64,000 nucleotides of DNA, from assembly GCA_963845735.1 (NCBI GenBank), contig CAWJTR010000006.1:44227-108226 (forward strand), read 5' to 3'. Source of the stretch: AP-15 sp963845735. GTDB taxonomy: Bacteria > Pseudomonadota > Alphaproteobacteria > ATCC43930 > CGMCC-115725. Shown piece after piece: positions 8,594-18,107 of the stretch. The position numbers were made by a program, and so were the translations under genes. Numbering within the stretch: the stretch's first letter is position 1; each line of letters opens with the position of its first letter. Under the pieces are notes generated by a model. It was not told the DNA's origin. It saw nothing but the letters and a program-made list of their open reading frames with translations, and did not search any database.

Positions 8594-10690
8594 ATGCCTA
8601 ACGCATATTATCTCGTCATCGCTTGCGGCGTCCTGGCGTTGCTCTACGGCTGGGTCACGAGCCGCCAGGTGCTGAGCGCCAATGCCGGGACCGCCCGGAT
8701 GCAGGAAATCTCGGGCGCGGTGCAGGTCGGCGCCCGCGCCTACCTCAACCGTCAATACCGCACCGTCGCGATCGTCGGCGTGGTCATCCTGATCGTGCTC
8801 GGCATAGCGCTCGGGCTGCGCGTCGCGATCGGCTACCTGATCGGCTCGGTGTTGTCGGCATCGGCCGGCTATATCGGCATGAATGTTTCGGTGCGGGCCA
8901 ATGTGCGCACCGCACAGGCCTCGCGCGGCGGGCTCGCGGCCGGGCTTGCGGTCGCGTTCAGAGCGGGCGCCGTGACCGGATTGCTGGTGGTCGGACTGGG
9001 ATTGCTGGCGGTCGGAATCTATTACTTCGTTCTGCGCGCGACGACCGGGGGCGAAGATCTGCGCCCGGTCCTCGAAGCCATGCTCGGGCTGAGCTTTGGC
9101 GCGTCGCTGATCTCGATCTTCGCGCGGCTCGGTGGCGGTATCTTCACCAAGGGCGCCGATGTCGGCGCCGACATCGTCGGTAAGATCGAGGCCGGCATCC
9201 CCGAGGACGACCCGCGCAACCCCGCGGTCATCGCCGACAATGTCGGCGACAATGTCGGCGATTGCGCCGGCATGGCCGCGGATTTGTTCGAAACCTACGT
9301 CGTGACCATCGTCGCGACGATGCTGCTGGCCAACATTTTTTTTGCACCGCCCTTGCTCGACAAAATGCTGCTGTTGCCGCTCGTCATCGGCGCGGTGTGC
9401 ATCGTGACTTCGGTAATCGGCACCTATTTCGTGCGACTCGGCAACGATAACGGGATCATGAAAGCGCTCTACAAGGGGCTGATCGCCACCGGGATCTTGT
9501 CGGTCATCGCGATCGCGGTCGTGATCTATTTGCTGTTTGGCGCCCGGCAACCGCTGGCGATGAGCACCGGGAGTTCCGTCACCGGCGTTCAGCTGTGGCT
9601 GTGCAGCATTGTGGGCCTGGCGGTAACCGGCTTCATCGTATGGATCACCGAGTATTATACGGCGAGCGATTATCGGCCGGTGCGCAGCATCGCGCAGAGC
9701 TCGACGACCGGCGACGGCACCAATGTGATCCAGGGGCTTGCGGTGTCGATGGAGGCGACGGCATTGCCGGTCGTCGTCATCTGCGTCGGGATCGTGGTCT
9801 CCTTTCTGCTGGCCGGGCTGTTCGGCATCGCCGTGGCGGCGACGACGATGCTGGCCTTGGCCGGAATCATCATTGCCATCGACGCCTATGGCCCGGTTAC
9901 CGACAATGCCGGCGGCATCGCCGAGATGGCCGATCTGCCGCCCGAGGTCCGCCGTACGACCGACGCGCTCGATGCCGTCGGCAACACGACCAAGGCAGTG
10001 ACCAAGGGTTATGCGATCGGCTCCGCCGGGCTCGCTTCCGTTGTGCTGTTCACCGCGTACACCCAGGACCTCAGGCACTACTTTCCCACTCTTGATGTTC
10101 ATTTTGCATTGCAAGACCCCTATGTCGTGATCGGGCTCTTTCTCGGCGGGCTTTTGCCGTACCTCTTCGCGGCCCTCGGCATGACCGCGGTCGGCCGCGC
10201 GGCGGGGTCGATCGTGGTCGAAGTGCGTCGGCAGTTCCGCGAGATCCCCGGCATCATGGAAGGCCGGGCGAAACCCGATTACGGCCTTGCCGTCGATTTG
10301 CTGACGCGCGCGGCGATCCGCGAGATGATCGTGCCTTCCCTGCTGCCGGTGGTGGCTCCGATCGCGCTCTACATCGTGATCGCGCTGATCGCCGGGCGCT
10401 CCGCCGCGTTCAGCGCGCTCGGCGCGATGCTGCTCGGCACCATCGTGACCGGTCTTTTCGTTGCGATCTCGATGACCTCAGGCGGTGGCGCCTGGGACAA
10501 CGCCAAGAAATACATCGAGGAAGGTCATCACGGCGGCAAGGGCTCGGATGCCCACAAAGCTGCGGTGACCGGCGATACGGTCGGCGATCCCTATAAGGAC
10601 ACGGCTGGGCCCGCGATCAACCCGATGATCAAGATCACCAACATCGTCGCGCTGTTGCTGCTGGCCATTCTGGCAAAATGGGCGAGTTGA
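8594..10690 (+). CDS. hppA: Membrane-bound proton-translocating pyrophosphatase, K+-independent type
   Basis: A 698-residue integral membrane pump that uses PPi hydrolysis to move H+ across the inner membrane. The ATG at 8594 gives an N-terminus that is at once a membrane helix (YYLVIACGVLALLYG). PPi-binding motifs are present: DVGADIVGKIE from residue 189, DNVGDNVGDCAG from 215, and a C-terminal acidic cluster (GDTVGDPYKDTAGPAINP). GNTTKA has lysine at 467; this is the lysine that marks the K+-independent subfamily, K+-dependent enzymes having alanine there. The gene is complete and ends just before the convergent bamE. It is separated from thiL by about 180 bases, so it probably has its own promoter. 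Confidence 0.96.
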   Translation: MPNAYYLVIACGVLALLYGWVTSRQVLSANAGTARMQEISGAVQVGARAYLNRQYRTVAIVGVVILIVLGIALGLRVAIGYLIGSVLSASAGYIGMNVSVRANVRTAQASRGGLAAGLAVAFRAGAVTGLLVVGLGLLAVGIYYFVLRATTGGEDLRPVLEAMLGLSFGASLISIFARLGGGIFTKGADVGADIVGKIEAGIPEDDPRNPAVIADNVGDNVGDCAGMAADLFETYVVTIVATMLLANIFFAPPLLDKMLLLPLVIGAVCIVTSVIGTYFVRLGNDNGIMKALYKGLIATGILSVIAIAVVIYLLFGARQPLAMSTGSSVTGVQLWLCSIVGLAVTGFIVWITEYYTASDYRPVRSIAQSSTTGDGTNVIQGLAVSMEATALPVVVICVGIVVSFLLAGLFGIAVAATTMLALAGIIIAIDAYGPVTDNAGGIAEMADLPPEVRRTTDALDAVGNTTKAVTKGYAIGSAGLASVVLFTAYTQDLRHYFPTLDVHFALQDPYVVIGLFLGGLLPYLFAALGMTAVGRAAGSIVVEVRRQFREIPGIMEGRAKPDYGLAVDLLTRAAIREMIVPSLLPVVAPIALYIVIALIAGRSAAFSALGAMLLGTIVTGLFVAISMTSGGGAWDNAKKYIEEGHHGGKGSDAHKAAVTGDTVGDPYKDTAGPAINPMIKITNIVALLLLAILAKWAS

Positions 10691-10718
10691 GCCCGCGGCT
10701 GATCGGCAGCAGCGCCGG

Positions 10719-11222
10719 TTACTCCTGGCTTTGCGGGCTCGGACCAGGAGCACGGCCTCCGCCGCCGCTTTCGGTGCCCGCCGTGCTGCCGTTGAACCTG
10801 CCGAGATTGCCGATAATCTGTTCGAGAAAGGTCAACTCGCGTCCGGGGGCCGGGGTCGCACGCGCGACCGGGGCGATCTCCTGCCCGTCCTTCAAAGTCT
10901 TATGGTCCACGGCCTTGACGACGTTGTGGTCGTTGAAGTCGACAATATAGACCTGCTGGTCGACCACCTTAGGATCGAAAAACGCGAATTGGCTGGTGCG
11001 CCGGCTGATGTAATACCACGAATTATCGTTGAAGACGCCGACACTGGAGGGCGTACCGAGGATCTTCGCAACCTCGTCCTTGGTGGTTTTGCCCGGGTGA
11101 ATTTCACCGATTTCGTCCGGCGGCGGAAGATTGCCGCGCTGCTCGACGGTGGTAGCGCAGCCCGCCAGCGCGACAGCAGCCGACAGAGCAGTGAAAGCGG
11201 CGGATAAGCGTAGCAGCAGCAT
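10719..11222 (-). CDS. bamE: Outer membrane protein assembly factor BamE (SmpA/OmlA lipoprotein)
   Basis: A 167-residue lipoprotein of the BAM complex, anchored in the outer membrane facing the periplasm. A hydrophobic signal segment ends in the lipobox LAGC (Cys at residue 21). The SmpA/OmlA domain follows: EIHPGKTTKDEVAKILGTPSS with the usual GxTxxEVxxxLGxP pattern, then SWYYISRR and VYIVDFNDHNVV. The tail is Gly/Pro-rich and probably disordered. The gene faces hppA and is divergent from the cytochrome bc1 chaperone gene, an arrangement conserved in Alphaproteobacteria. Confidence 0.95.
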   Translation of the reverse strand: MLLLRLSAAFTALSAAVALAGCATTVEQRGNLPPPDEIGEIHPGKTTKDEVAKILGTPSSVGVFNDNSWYYISRRTSQFAFFDPKVVDQQVYIVDFNDHNVVKAVDHKTLKDGQEIAPVARATPAPGRELTFLEQIIGNLGRFNGSTAGTESGGGGRAPGPSPQSQE

Positions 11223-11359
11223 GGCTTGGCTACCAGATAAGATATCGCGCGGCTAAGGCAGGTCTCGGTTGAAATAGATTGGGACGACACCTACCTAACG
11301 GACCGCAGATTCGGTCGAGATCCGGTCGTTGTCAACGACTGCGATTGCCCGCGAGGCTC

Positions 11360-11936
11360 ATGGTGATCAGTTCTACCCGGCGCAGGTCGATCCGAGATGC
11401 GGCGGCGCTCGCCTATGGACGGGTTGTCGAACAAGCGCGCCAACCCGTGTTTTTCGCCGGATATGGGGTGCCTGACACACTCGACGGCCGGTACGAGCTG
11501 ATTTGCCTGCATGCATTTCTCTATCTTTACCGGCTCAAAGCCGACCGGCCGCAGTCGGCGGAACTGTCTCAGGCGTTTTTCGACGCGATGTTCGCCGATC
11601 TCGACCGGGCGTTGCGCGAAATGGGCACCGGCGATTTGAGCGTCGGCAAGCACGTGAAGCGGATGGCCAGGGGCTTTTACGGCCGCATTCGCGCTTATCA
11701 GGACGGGATCGAAAGCGCCGAATTCGGCTCTGGCCGCCGCATTGGAGCGCAACCTTTTCGGCACCGTCCCCGGATCGTCGCCGCAGATCGCCGAAATGGC
11801 GGAATATGTGCAGGCAGCGGTCGGAGAGTTGGCCCGACAATCGGCCGCGGAGCTGCTATCCGGCCGCGTTCGATTCCCCGCTCCCGACGGCGGCGGGCCG
11901 AGCAGCGCATTGGCGGCATCGGACGCCGCTCGATGA
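11360..11936 (+). pseudogene. Ubiquinol-cytochrome c chaperone (CBP3 family), one frame break
   Basis: About 190 residues of a protein related to yeast Cbp3, which helps cytochrome b or bc1-complex assembly. Family sequence is clear in the first frame: LICLHAFLYLYRLKADRP, SQAFFDAMFADLDRALREMG, VGKHVKRMARGFYGRIRAY. An extra G near 11727 breaks the frame; the next frame continues as ALAAALERNLFG and runs to a TGA at 11934-11936. Start chosen at ATG 11360, before ISSTRRRSIRDAA. The end overlaps the next gene as ATGA, as is usual for this pair, supporting the repaired reading. Confidence 0.8.
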
Positions 11937-12452
11937 GTGAAGTCACACCCGAATTTTCCCGTTTGATCCCGCTCGCGCGGCTCGGTCCGGAGCCTTTTCG
12001 TCGGCAGATACAAGCCACCGCAGACGAGCGCGAGCGTCTCGCCGCCCGATTCGACCTCGTCGCACTCGATCGCCTGACAGCGATGGTGACCTTGCGCCGC
12101 CAGCCAAGGCGAGATCGTCCTCCTCGAAGCCGAGTTCGAGGCCGCGTTCGCGCAGAACTGCGTGATTACCCTCGAACCCGTCTATGACACGGTTCTCGGA
12201 TCTTTTTCATTGCTTTATGGTCCGGCCGAAGAGCCCGGCGCGGAACTCGAGCCGGGTCCCGACGATCCGGTGTTCGAAGCGTTGACGGGGGACGCGATCG
12301 ACATCGGCGAGGCGGTGGCCCAGGAGCTGTCGCTGGCGCTTCCCGAATTCCCGCGCCACCCCGACGCCGTGGTCGATGCCGCCGCGGCGGCGGAGCCGGT
12401 CGACTCTGCCTTTGCCGCCCTGGCGAGGTTGCGCAAACCGGAGCAGGATTAA
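11933..12452 (+). pseudogene. DUF177 (YceD family) protein, one frame break
   Basis: About 172 residues. YceD/DUF177 proteins are encoded next to rpmF in most bacteria, and members have been linked to 23S rRNA processing. The N-terminal frame gives FSRLIPLARLGPEP and FDLVALDRLTAMVTLRR; a one-base insertion near 12098 moves it to GEIVLLEAEFEAAFAQNCVITLEP, where the conserved Cys and E/D-rich end are found (DDPVFEALTGDAIDIGEAVAQELSLAL). Start overlaps the preceding stop. The rpmF gene follows after about 130 bases. Confidence 0.8.
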
Positions 12453-12581
12453 GGGCTGCCGGCGCGCAGTGCGGAACGGACTGCCTCGCCTCTACGCGCG
12501 GACGACGCCATGTCTGTTGCCGTGACCGCCGATTTTGGCTAATTACCGGGGCCTCTCCGCGATCCCCAAAACGAGTTGCCC

Positions 12582-12770
12582 ATGGCCGTTCCAAAAAAGA
12601 AAACCTCTCCGTCGCGCCGCAACATGCGGCGCTCGCATCATGCCTTGAAGCCGGCTACATACGCCGAATGCCCGAACTGCGGCGAGCTCAAACGCGCGCA
12701 TCACCTGTGCGCGTCATGCGGCTATTATGACGGCCGCGAGGTGACGGCGCCGCGTTCCGAGACGGCCTGA
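12582..12770 (+). CDS. rpmF: 50S ribosomal protein L32
   Basis: A 62-residue ribosomal protein beginning MAVPKKKTSPSRRNMRRSHH, the standard L32 start. It keeps a zinc ribbon: CPNCG at residues 30-34 and CASCGYY further on, so it is a C+ paralogue that presumably needs zinc. The ATG at 12576 is two codons further upstream and is not preferred because MAVPKKK is invariant. It lies between DUF177 and plsX, the normal order. Confidence 0.97.
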   Translation: MAVPKKKTSPSRRNMRRSHHALKPATYAECPNCGELKRAHHLCASCGYYDGREVTAPRSETA

Positions 12771-12802
12771 GGGATCAGCGCCGTCGGGGAGGGCCGCGCA
12801 AG

Positions 12803-13849
12803 GTGAGCGGTGGCATCACAATCGCCCTCGACGCAATGGGCGGCGAGCAGGCCCCGGGTATGGTGTTGAAGGGCGCCGATATGGCGCTGCAGCGTTATCC
12901 CGACTTGCGCTTCATGCTGTTCGGCCAAGAAGACGCGCTGCGCCCGATGCTGGCGAAGCTGCCCCGCCTTGCTGCGGCGGTGACGTTGCATCACACGAGC
13001 GAGGTGGTGCTGGACGACGCCAAGCCGTCCCTGGCATTTCGCGGCGGGCGGCAATCGAGCATGCGTTTGGCGATTGATGCGGTCGCCGACGGAAGGGCCG
13101 ACGGCGTCGTATCGGCCGGTAACACCGGCGCGCTGATGGCGATGGCGAAATTCGTGCTGAAGACGTTGCCGGGGATCGACCGGCCGGCGATCGCCTCGTT
13201 CTTTCCGACCCGGCGCGGCGAGAGCGTGATGCTCGATCTCGGCGCCAATGTCGAATGCGATGCCGAGAACCTGGTTCAGTTCGCGCTGCTGGGGGATGCC
13301 TTCGCCCGGACCGTGCTCGGTCTGGTCGAGCCTACGGTTGGCCTGCTCAATGTTGGTTCCGAGGATCTGAAGGGCAACGACGCCGTACGCGCCGCCAGCC
13401 TGCGGCTTCGCGGCGCGCTGACGCCGATCCGTTTTTACGGATTTATCGAAGGTGACGACATCGCGGCGGGGACGGTCGATGTCGTCGTCACCGACGGCTT
13501 CACCGGCAACATCGCGGTCAAGACCGCGGAAGGGACCGCCAAGCTGTTCAGCGAGTTTCTATTCGCTGCCTTCCACCATTCGCCGATGGCGCGGGTGGGC
13601 TATCTGTTCGCGCGCGGGGCGCTTCGCAAACTGCGGATACGAATCGATCCGCGCCGCTACAACGGGGCCGTGTTCTTGGGTCTGGGTGGGATTGCAGTCA
13701 AAAGTCACGGCTCGACCGATGCCCTGGGCTTTGCCAACGCGATCGGCCTCGCCGCCGATATGAAGCTCAACGGATTCCTAGATAAGACGCGGGATGATCT
13801 GGCGCGCCTCTACCAGGCGACATCGATGGCGCAGTCGGCGGCGCTGTAA
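12803..13849 (+). CDS. plsX: Phosphate acyltransferase PlsX
   Basis: A 348-residue peripheral membrane enzyme that makes acyl-phosphate from acyl-ACP, the first step of the PlsX/PlsY route to phospholipids. GTG start at 12803, so that the conserved ITIALDAMGGEQAP follows directly. Other family marks are GVVSAGNTGALMAMA, RPAIASFFPTRRGESVMLDLGANVECDAENLVQFA and VVVTDGFTGNIAVKTAEGTAKL. Intact. fabH begins ten bases after the stop, so the two genes for starting lipid synthesis are one transcript. Confidence 0.97.
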   Translation: MSGGITIALDAMGGEQAPGMVLKGADMALQRYPDLRFMLFGQEDALRPMLAKLPRLAAAVTLHHTSEVVLDDAKPSLAFRGGRQSSMRLAIDAVADGRADGVVSAGNTGALMAMAKFVLKTLPGIDRPAIASFFPTRRGESVMLDLGANVECDAENLVQFALLGDAFARTVLGLVEPTVGLLNVGSEDLKGNDAVRAASLRLRGALTPIRFYGFIEGDDIAAGTVDVVVTDGFTGNIAVKTAEGTAKLFSEFLFAAFHHSPMARVGYLFARGALRKLRIRIDPRRYNGAVFLGLGGIAVKSHGSTDALGFANAIGLAADMKLNGFLDKTRDDLARLYQATSMAQSAAL

Positions 13850-13859
13850 GCCAGAATCG

Positions 13860-14831
13860 ATGGCGTTGCGATCTCAAATCATCGGATGCGGCGCCTATCT
13901 GCCCGAGCGGATCGTCACCAATGACGATCTCGCCGCCCGGCTCGACACTTCGGACGAATGGATTCGCCAGCGCACCGGCATCGGCGAGCGCCGCGTGGCG
14001 GCTGTCGGAGAGCTGACTTCGGATCTTGCCGTGCGCGCAGCCGAGCAGGCGCTGGCCGCCGCCGGCATGAATGGCAGCGATCTCGATCTGATCGTCCTCG
14101 CCTCCGCAACCCCGGACAACACGTTTCCGGCGACCGCGACAAGGGTGCAGGCCCGGTTGGGGATGCACCGGGGAGCAGCGTTCGATCTGCAAGCCGTGTG
14201 CGCGGGTTTCATCTTTGCCCTGGCTACGGCCGACAATGCGCTGCGGCTCGGGCAGGCGCGCACCGCTCTCGTCATCGGCGCCGAGACGTTTTCGCGGATT
14301 CTCGACTGGGACGATCGCGGCACCTGCGTCCTGTTCGGCGACGGCGCCGGCGCTCTCGTACTGAGGGCGGTTTCCGACCCGGGGCCGCGCGGCCGTTGCA
14401 TTCTGTCCAACCATCTGCATTCGGACGGGCGCCAATATGACATCCTCTATGTCGACGGCGGGCCGTCTTCGACGCGCTGTACCGGGTTCCTGCGGATGGA
14501 GGGGCGCGAGGTTTTCCGTCGGGCGGTCCAGCATCTAAGCGAAGTGGTCGACGAGGCGCTCGCGGCCAACCAACTGACCGCAGCGGACATCGACTGGCTG
14601 GTGCCGCATCAGGCGAACAGCCGGATTATCGAGGGGGTGGGACGAAAGCTCGGGCTCCCCCCCGACAAGGTCGTCACCACGATCGATCGCCACGCCAATA
14701 CCTCGGCCGCCTCGATCCCGCTGGCGCTCGCGACGGCGGTGGCCGATGGCCGGATCCAGCCGGGAGATCTGATATTGATGGAGGCGCTCGGCGGCGGCTT
14801 GAGCTGGGGTGCGAGCGTGGTGCGCTGGTAG
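13860..14831 (+). CDS. fabH: 3-oxoacyl-[ACP] synthase III
   Basis: A 323-residue condensing enzyme that joins acetyl-CoA to malonyl-ACP to start fatty-acid elongation. The catalytic triad can be placed: C114 in AVCAGFIFAL, H250 in VPHQANSRI and N280 in RHANTSAASIP. The C-terminal GLSWGASVVRW ends the fold normally. The start follows plsX by ten bases. In-frame and complete. Confidence 0.97.
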   Translation: MALRSQIIGCGAYLPERIVTNDDLAARLDTSDEWIRQRTGIGERRVAAVGELTSDLAVRAAEQALAAAGMNGSDLDLIVLASATPDNTFPATATRVQARLGMHRGAAFDLQAVCAGFIFALATADNALRLGQARTALVIGAETFSRILDWDDRGTCVLFGDGAGALVLRAVSDPGPRGRCILSNHLHSDGRQYDILYVDGGPSSTRCTGFLRMEGREVFRRAVQHLSEVVDEALAANQLTAADIDWLVPHQANSRIIEGVGRKLGLPPDKVVTTIDRHANTSAASIPLALATAVADGRIQPGDLILMEALGGGLSWGASVVRW

Positions 14832-14935
14832 CCCGGTGCGGGCTCGGTCGCGGGACCGCGCGAGCTGGACAACGCTTTGGAATTTGACGGGATTTTGCGG
14901 CCAGGGTAACCTTCCCCAAAAGCGGGGAGGGGTTG

Positions 14936-15271
14936 ATGGCCGGGCATACGGTAACACGCGCTCAGCTCAGCGAAGCGGTTTATCAAGAAGTCGGATTGTC
15001 GCGTAACAAATCGGCCGAGCTGGTCGAATCGGTGATCGCCGAAATTTCGGGCGCGCTGGAGCGCGGCGAGATGGTCAAGATCTCGTCCTTCGGCAGTTTT
15101 GCCGTACGACAGAAAGGGCAGCGCGTCGGCCGCAATCCCAAGACCGGTCAGGAGGTGCCGATCAGCCCGCGCCGGGTCCTGGTGTTTCGCGCCAGCCACA
15201 CGCTGAAGGATCAGATCAACAGCGGGCTGGCCGAAGCCGGCAAGAGCGCGGCTGAGGCGACGTCAGGCTGA
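14936..15271 (+). CDS. ihfA: Integration host factor subunit alpha
   Basis: A 111-residue DNA-bending protein that pairs with IHF-beta. Sequence is typical: RAQLSEAVYQEVGLSRNKSAELVESVIAEI, GEMVKISSFGSFAVRQK, and the minor-groove arm with GRNPKTGQEVPISPRRV, including the intercalating proline. ATG at 14936 is preferred, preceded by a strong GGGGAGGGG; TTG 14933 is one codon upstream. fabH-ihfA-merR is the standard alphaproteobacterial order. The next gene starts one base after the stop. Confidence 0.96.
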   Translation: MAGHTVTRAQLSEAVYQEVGLSRNKSAELVESVIAEISGALERGEMVKISSFGSFAVRQKGQRVGRNPKTGQEVPISPRRVLVFRASHTLKDQINSGLAEAGKSAAEATSG

Positions 15272-15272
15272 C

Positions 15273-15765
15273 GTGGCGCGTGCTGAGGCATATCGGGCGG
15301 ACGAGAGCGAGCCGCCCCGCCGGAACGGCAAATCCGCCGCCGCTTTTTGGACGACCGGCGAAGTTGCCGAGGAGCTCGACCTGCCGGCGCACGTTCTGCG
15401 GTTCTGGGAGTCCAAATTTCCGCAGGTCAAACCGCTGAAGCGGGGCGGCGGGCGGCGTTATTACCGGCCGGAGGACGTCGATCTGCTGCGGCGGATCCGG
15501 CAGTGCCTGTATCAGCAAGGCTACACGATCCGCGGGGTGCAGAAGCTGCTGCGCGACGGCGCGTTGCGCGGCGACGAGCCAGCGGCGCCGCCAGCTGACG
15601 AGGAGGCCCCGTCCACTCTGTTCGCACTCGAGCCGGTCGCCGATCCGCCCGAGCCCGCGAGCAGCCCCCTGCCCTCTCGGCAAATGCTGCGCGAGGCGCT
15701 CGAAGGAGGTGCGGCGCGAGCTGCTGGAAATACGGGCATTACTTGGCAAACTCGCGCCGCCCTAA
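15273..15765 (+). CDS. MerR-family transcriptional regulator, C-terminal frame break
   Basis: A DNA-binding regulator of the type always found after ihfA in Alphaproteobacteria. GTG start. The winged helix covers residues 23-90: TTGEVAEELDLPAHVLRFWESKFP, then GGGRRYYRPEDVDLLRRI, then LYQQGYTIRGVQKLL. As written the frame runs to 15857 with an unnatural tail. An extra G at about 15704 (GAAGGAGG where GAAGAGG is expected) explains this: removing it gives EVRRELLEIRALLGKLAPP and a stop at 15763-15765, the usual coiled-coil end of this family. The end given is the repaired one. The target operon is unknown. Confidence 0.85.
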
Positions 15766-15923
15766 TCCTGCGGGATACGACATCGTCGCAATGTTCGCTC
15801 ATCGGCCGGGCAGCGGAGTTGCCAGTGGCGACGAGCGATCGGAATGGCCGCACATAGGGGTCGTGCGGGGCCCTATCGGAATTGGCTTCGCCGTTGCCCA
15901 CCATCTGTGATAATGTCCCAATA

Positions 15924-17565
15924 ATGACGGGACTATTTATTAAGAATTCGTTGCCCTGGCATTTGCGACTACGCTCTGCTTTGCCCGGCACTATAATCTT
16001 GGCCTGCGCTTGCGCCATCCTGTTGTTGACGGCGCCCACCAACGGCGACTTCTGGTGGTTCGACGCGCCGAGCCATGCGATGAACGGTGTCTTTATCCAC
16101 GACTTTGTTGCGGCGATGCCATGGCGCGATCCGGTCGGTTCGCAATCGATTACTACATGCGCTATCCGGCCGTGACCATATTGTTCTATCCGCCTTTGTT
16201 CCCGATCGTCGAGGCGTTCTTCTTCGCGCTCTTCGGTGTGTCGCATTTCGTCGCACAGCTGACGGTTACCGCATTTTTGCTCGCTTTCGCGCTGGGAACA
16301 CGACAACTGGCGCGGCTTTGGATGACCGATGCCGCTGCCGTCGGCGTCGGGCTTACCGCGCTCGGGCTGCCGCTCGTGACGTTTTGGGGCCGACAGGTGA
16401 TGCTCGAGATGCCGGCCTACGCATTCCTGATTTGGTCCGTGTATTATCTCCTGCGTTATCTGCGCGACGAGCAGACTTGGCAGATTGTCCTCGCAGTTGT
16501 CCTGCTGGTGGCAGGACTGTACGTGAAGCAGACCATTGCCTTCGTCGCCTTGGTATTCGCCGATCATGCTGGCGTGGCGATACGGGCTGTCGGTGTTCGC
16601 CCAGCGGCGTCTATGGATCGTCGCGGCAATGGCAGCGGTGCTGCTCGCGCCATTGGCCGCGATAACACTGCGGTTCGGCTCGATGGATATGGATTTCGTG
16701 ACCGGCGCTGCGGCCTCGCACGGACCGATCCTGTCCAGCCTGGGATACTATGCCGGCCTGCTGCCGGATCAGGCCGGCATCGCCGTTCTCTGCCTTGCCG
16801 TGCTCTTCGTGGTTCTCGAGGTTGTCGCACCTCAGCGCGGCTGGCGCGACCCGCTGCTGGTGACGTCACTAGTAACCTTCGCGGTCGGCTATGTCTTCTT
16901 TACCGCGATCCACCTGAAAGACGAGCGGTACACAATCCACATAATGGCCCCGCTCGCGCTGTTTGCGGTAGCGGCGCTGTACCGGCTTATCCCTCCTCGC
17001 CTGGCCGGCCCTGCCTGCTTCCTCTTCGGGCTTGGTGTGTTCGCCTATGGGACAACTGCTGTCGCGGTTCCGCGGGTCGATGGTCACAAGGCGGCGGCGG
17101 AGCTTGTCGCGGCTTTGGCGCCGGAGCACACCACGATCCTGTTCCACGGCCAGCGCTCCGGTTCGTTTATTTTCAACCTCCGAGCCAACAGCCCACGGTC
17201 TGACCTGCACGTCCTGCGCGCGGAGAAGCTTCTGGTGCATTACCGTATGAGCCGTGGCGCCGACACATATCCACTTAGCCGTCTCGCGTGCGGATATCGA
17301 AAGCTACTTTAAGCGTTTCCGCATCCGCTACGTCGTATTCGAGAGCGGTTTCTGGACCGATATCGAGACGATAGCCACGCTCGAAAAAATGTTGTCCGCG
17401 GCCCCCTTCCACCTCATAAAGGTCGTGTCCGTCGCGGCGAACACCCCACACCACGACCACGAGCTGCGCATATATCGCTACGATGGCCCGATCGCCGCGA
17501 CCAGGGAGCCGTTCGCGTTCGACATGCCGCTGATTGGCAGCCGCTTCTCCGAGCGCAACAAGTAA
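15924..17565 (+). pseudogene. Polytopic membrane glycosyltransferase (GT39/ArnT-like), three frame breaks
   Basis: An inner-membrane protein of about 545 residues if repaired, with about ten hydrophobic segments. It resembles polyprenyl-phosphate-sugar-dependent transferases: an early acidic periplasmic loop (NGDFWWFDAPSHAMNGVF), RYPAVTILFYPPLFPIVEAFFF, and WGRQVMLEMPAYAFLIW. The frame breaks near 16134, 16560 and 17252; the pieces join into one protein without loss of homology-like texture. The last piece (ADIESYFKRFRIRYVVFESGFW) is a soluble C-terminal domain. Start placed at ATG 15924, since hydrophobic sequence begins soon after. Substrate unknown; a GT2 gene 540 bases downstream could make its lipid-linked sugar donor. 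Confidence 0.65.
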
Positions 17566-17824
17566 GTCGGCGCCCGACGCCACGATGCAGCGAGCGGCCG
17601 GATGAAGCGGTTGGGACAGCGAGGTGGTGACGCGCTCGCAGACGCACTCGCACCGCCAAATGACTGCCGTGTGGCACGACGCCGGGAGTCAATGCCGCCC
17701 CCGCGCGCACCCGACCTCTCGGTTTTCTTTTTGACGTCAAGGCATAATTGGCGCATGCTGAGCATGAATGATGCCCACGCCATGTTGTTCGAGCCGGGGC
17801 CACTATCGCAAGTCTCGCGACAAA

Positions 17825-18040
17825 ATGTCGCTTTTATTTGGTGTATCACTGATATTATTCGGTACGTTAATTCTTTTTTTTTATTCTGATGAAATCCTGA
17901 TCCAATTCAATCCGACTTACGCACGGATTGACGGAGCATTTCTGCTACTTTTGAGCCTCGGCATGATCGGCACGGCTGTCAAGTTCATGTGTGTGCGTCG
18001 CGCGGCTCAGAAATCATATGGTCATGTCAAAGGGAGATGA
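17825..18040 (+). CDS. Small two-helix membrane protein, unknown function
   Basis: A 71-residue protein starting at ATG 17825 (MSLLFGVSLILFGTLILFF). It has two hydrophobic stretches, residues 2-18 and 33-52, split by a short polar loop (SDEILIQFNPTYARIDG), and a basic C-terminus, so both ends probably face the cytosol. I do not recognise the family. It is AT-rich compared with its neighbours on the left and lies 67 bases before the GT2 gene, which shares this composition; they were probably acquired together. An earlier ATG at 17768 adds 19 residues without hydrophobic character. Confidence 0.55.
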   Translation: MSLLFGVSLILFGTLILFFYSDEILIQFNPTYARIDGAFLLLLSLGMIGTAVKFMCVRRAAQKSYGHVKGR

Positions 18041-18107
18041 TCACAGGTAGGGTATTCCGTCCTCCATTAGGGAAGAAAAATTAGACGTTTCAAGGGAATG
18101 ACAAGAG

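Noticed and set aside
7166..10114. Open frame of 982 codons on the minus strand across nusB, thiL and hppA
   Set aside because: It is antisense to three well-supported genes; its composition (Asp, Arg, Gly, His, Gln rich) is what the reverse of high-GC coding DNA gives, and no domain was recognised.
10689..10740. GAGCCCGC / GCGGGCTC inverted repeat as a terminator of hppA
   Set aside because: The loop is 36 bases, there is no T-run, and the right arm lies inside bamE.
15766..15923. tRNA gene downstream of merR, as in many Alphaproteobacteria
   Set aside because: No cloverleaf or T-arm sequence is present in the interval.
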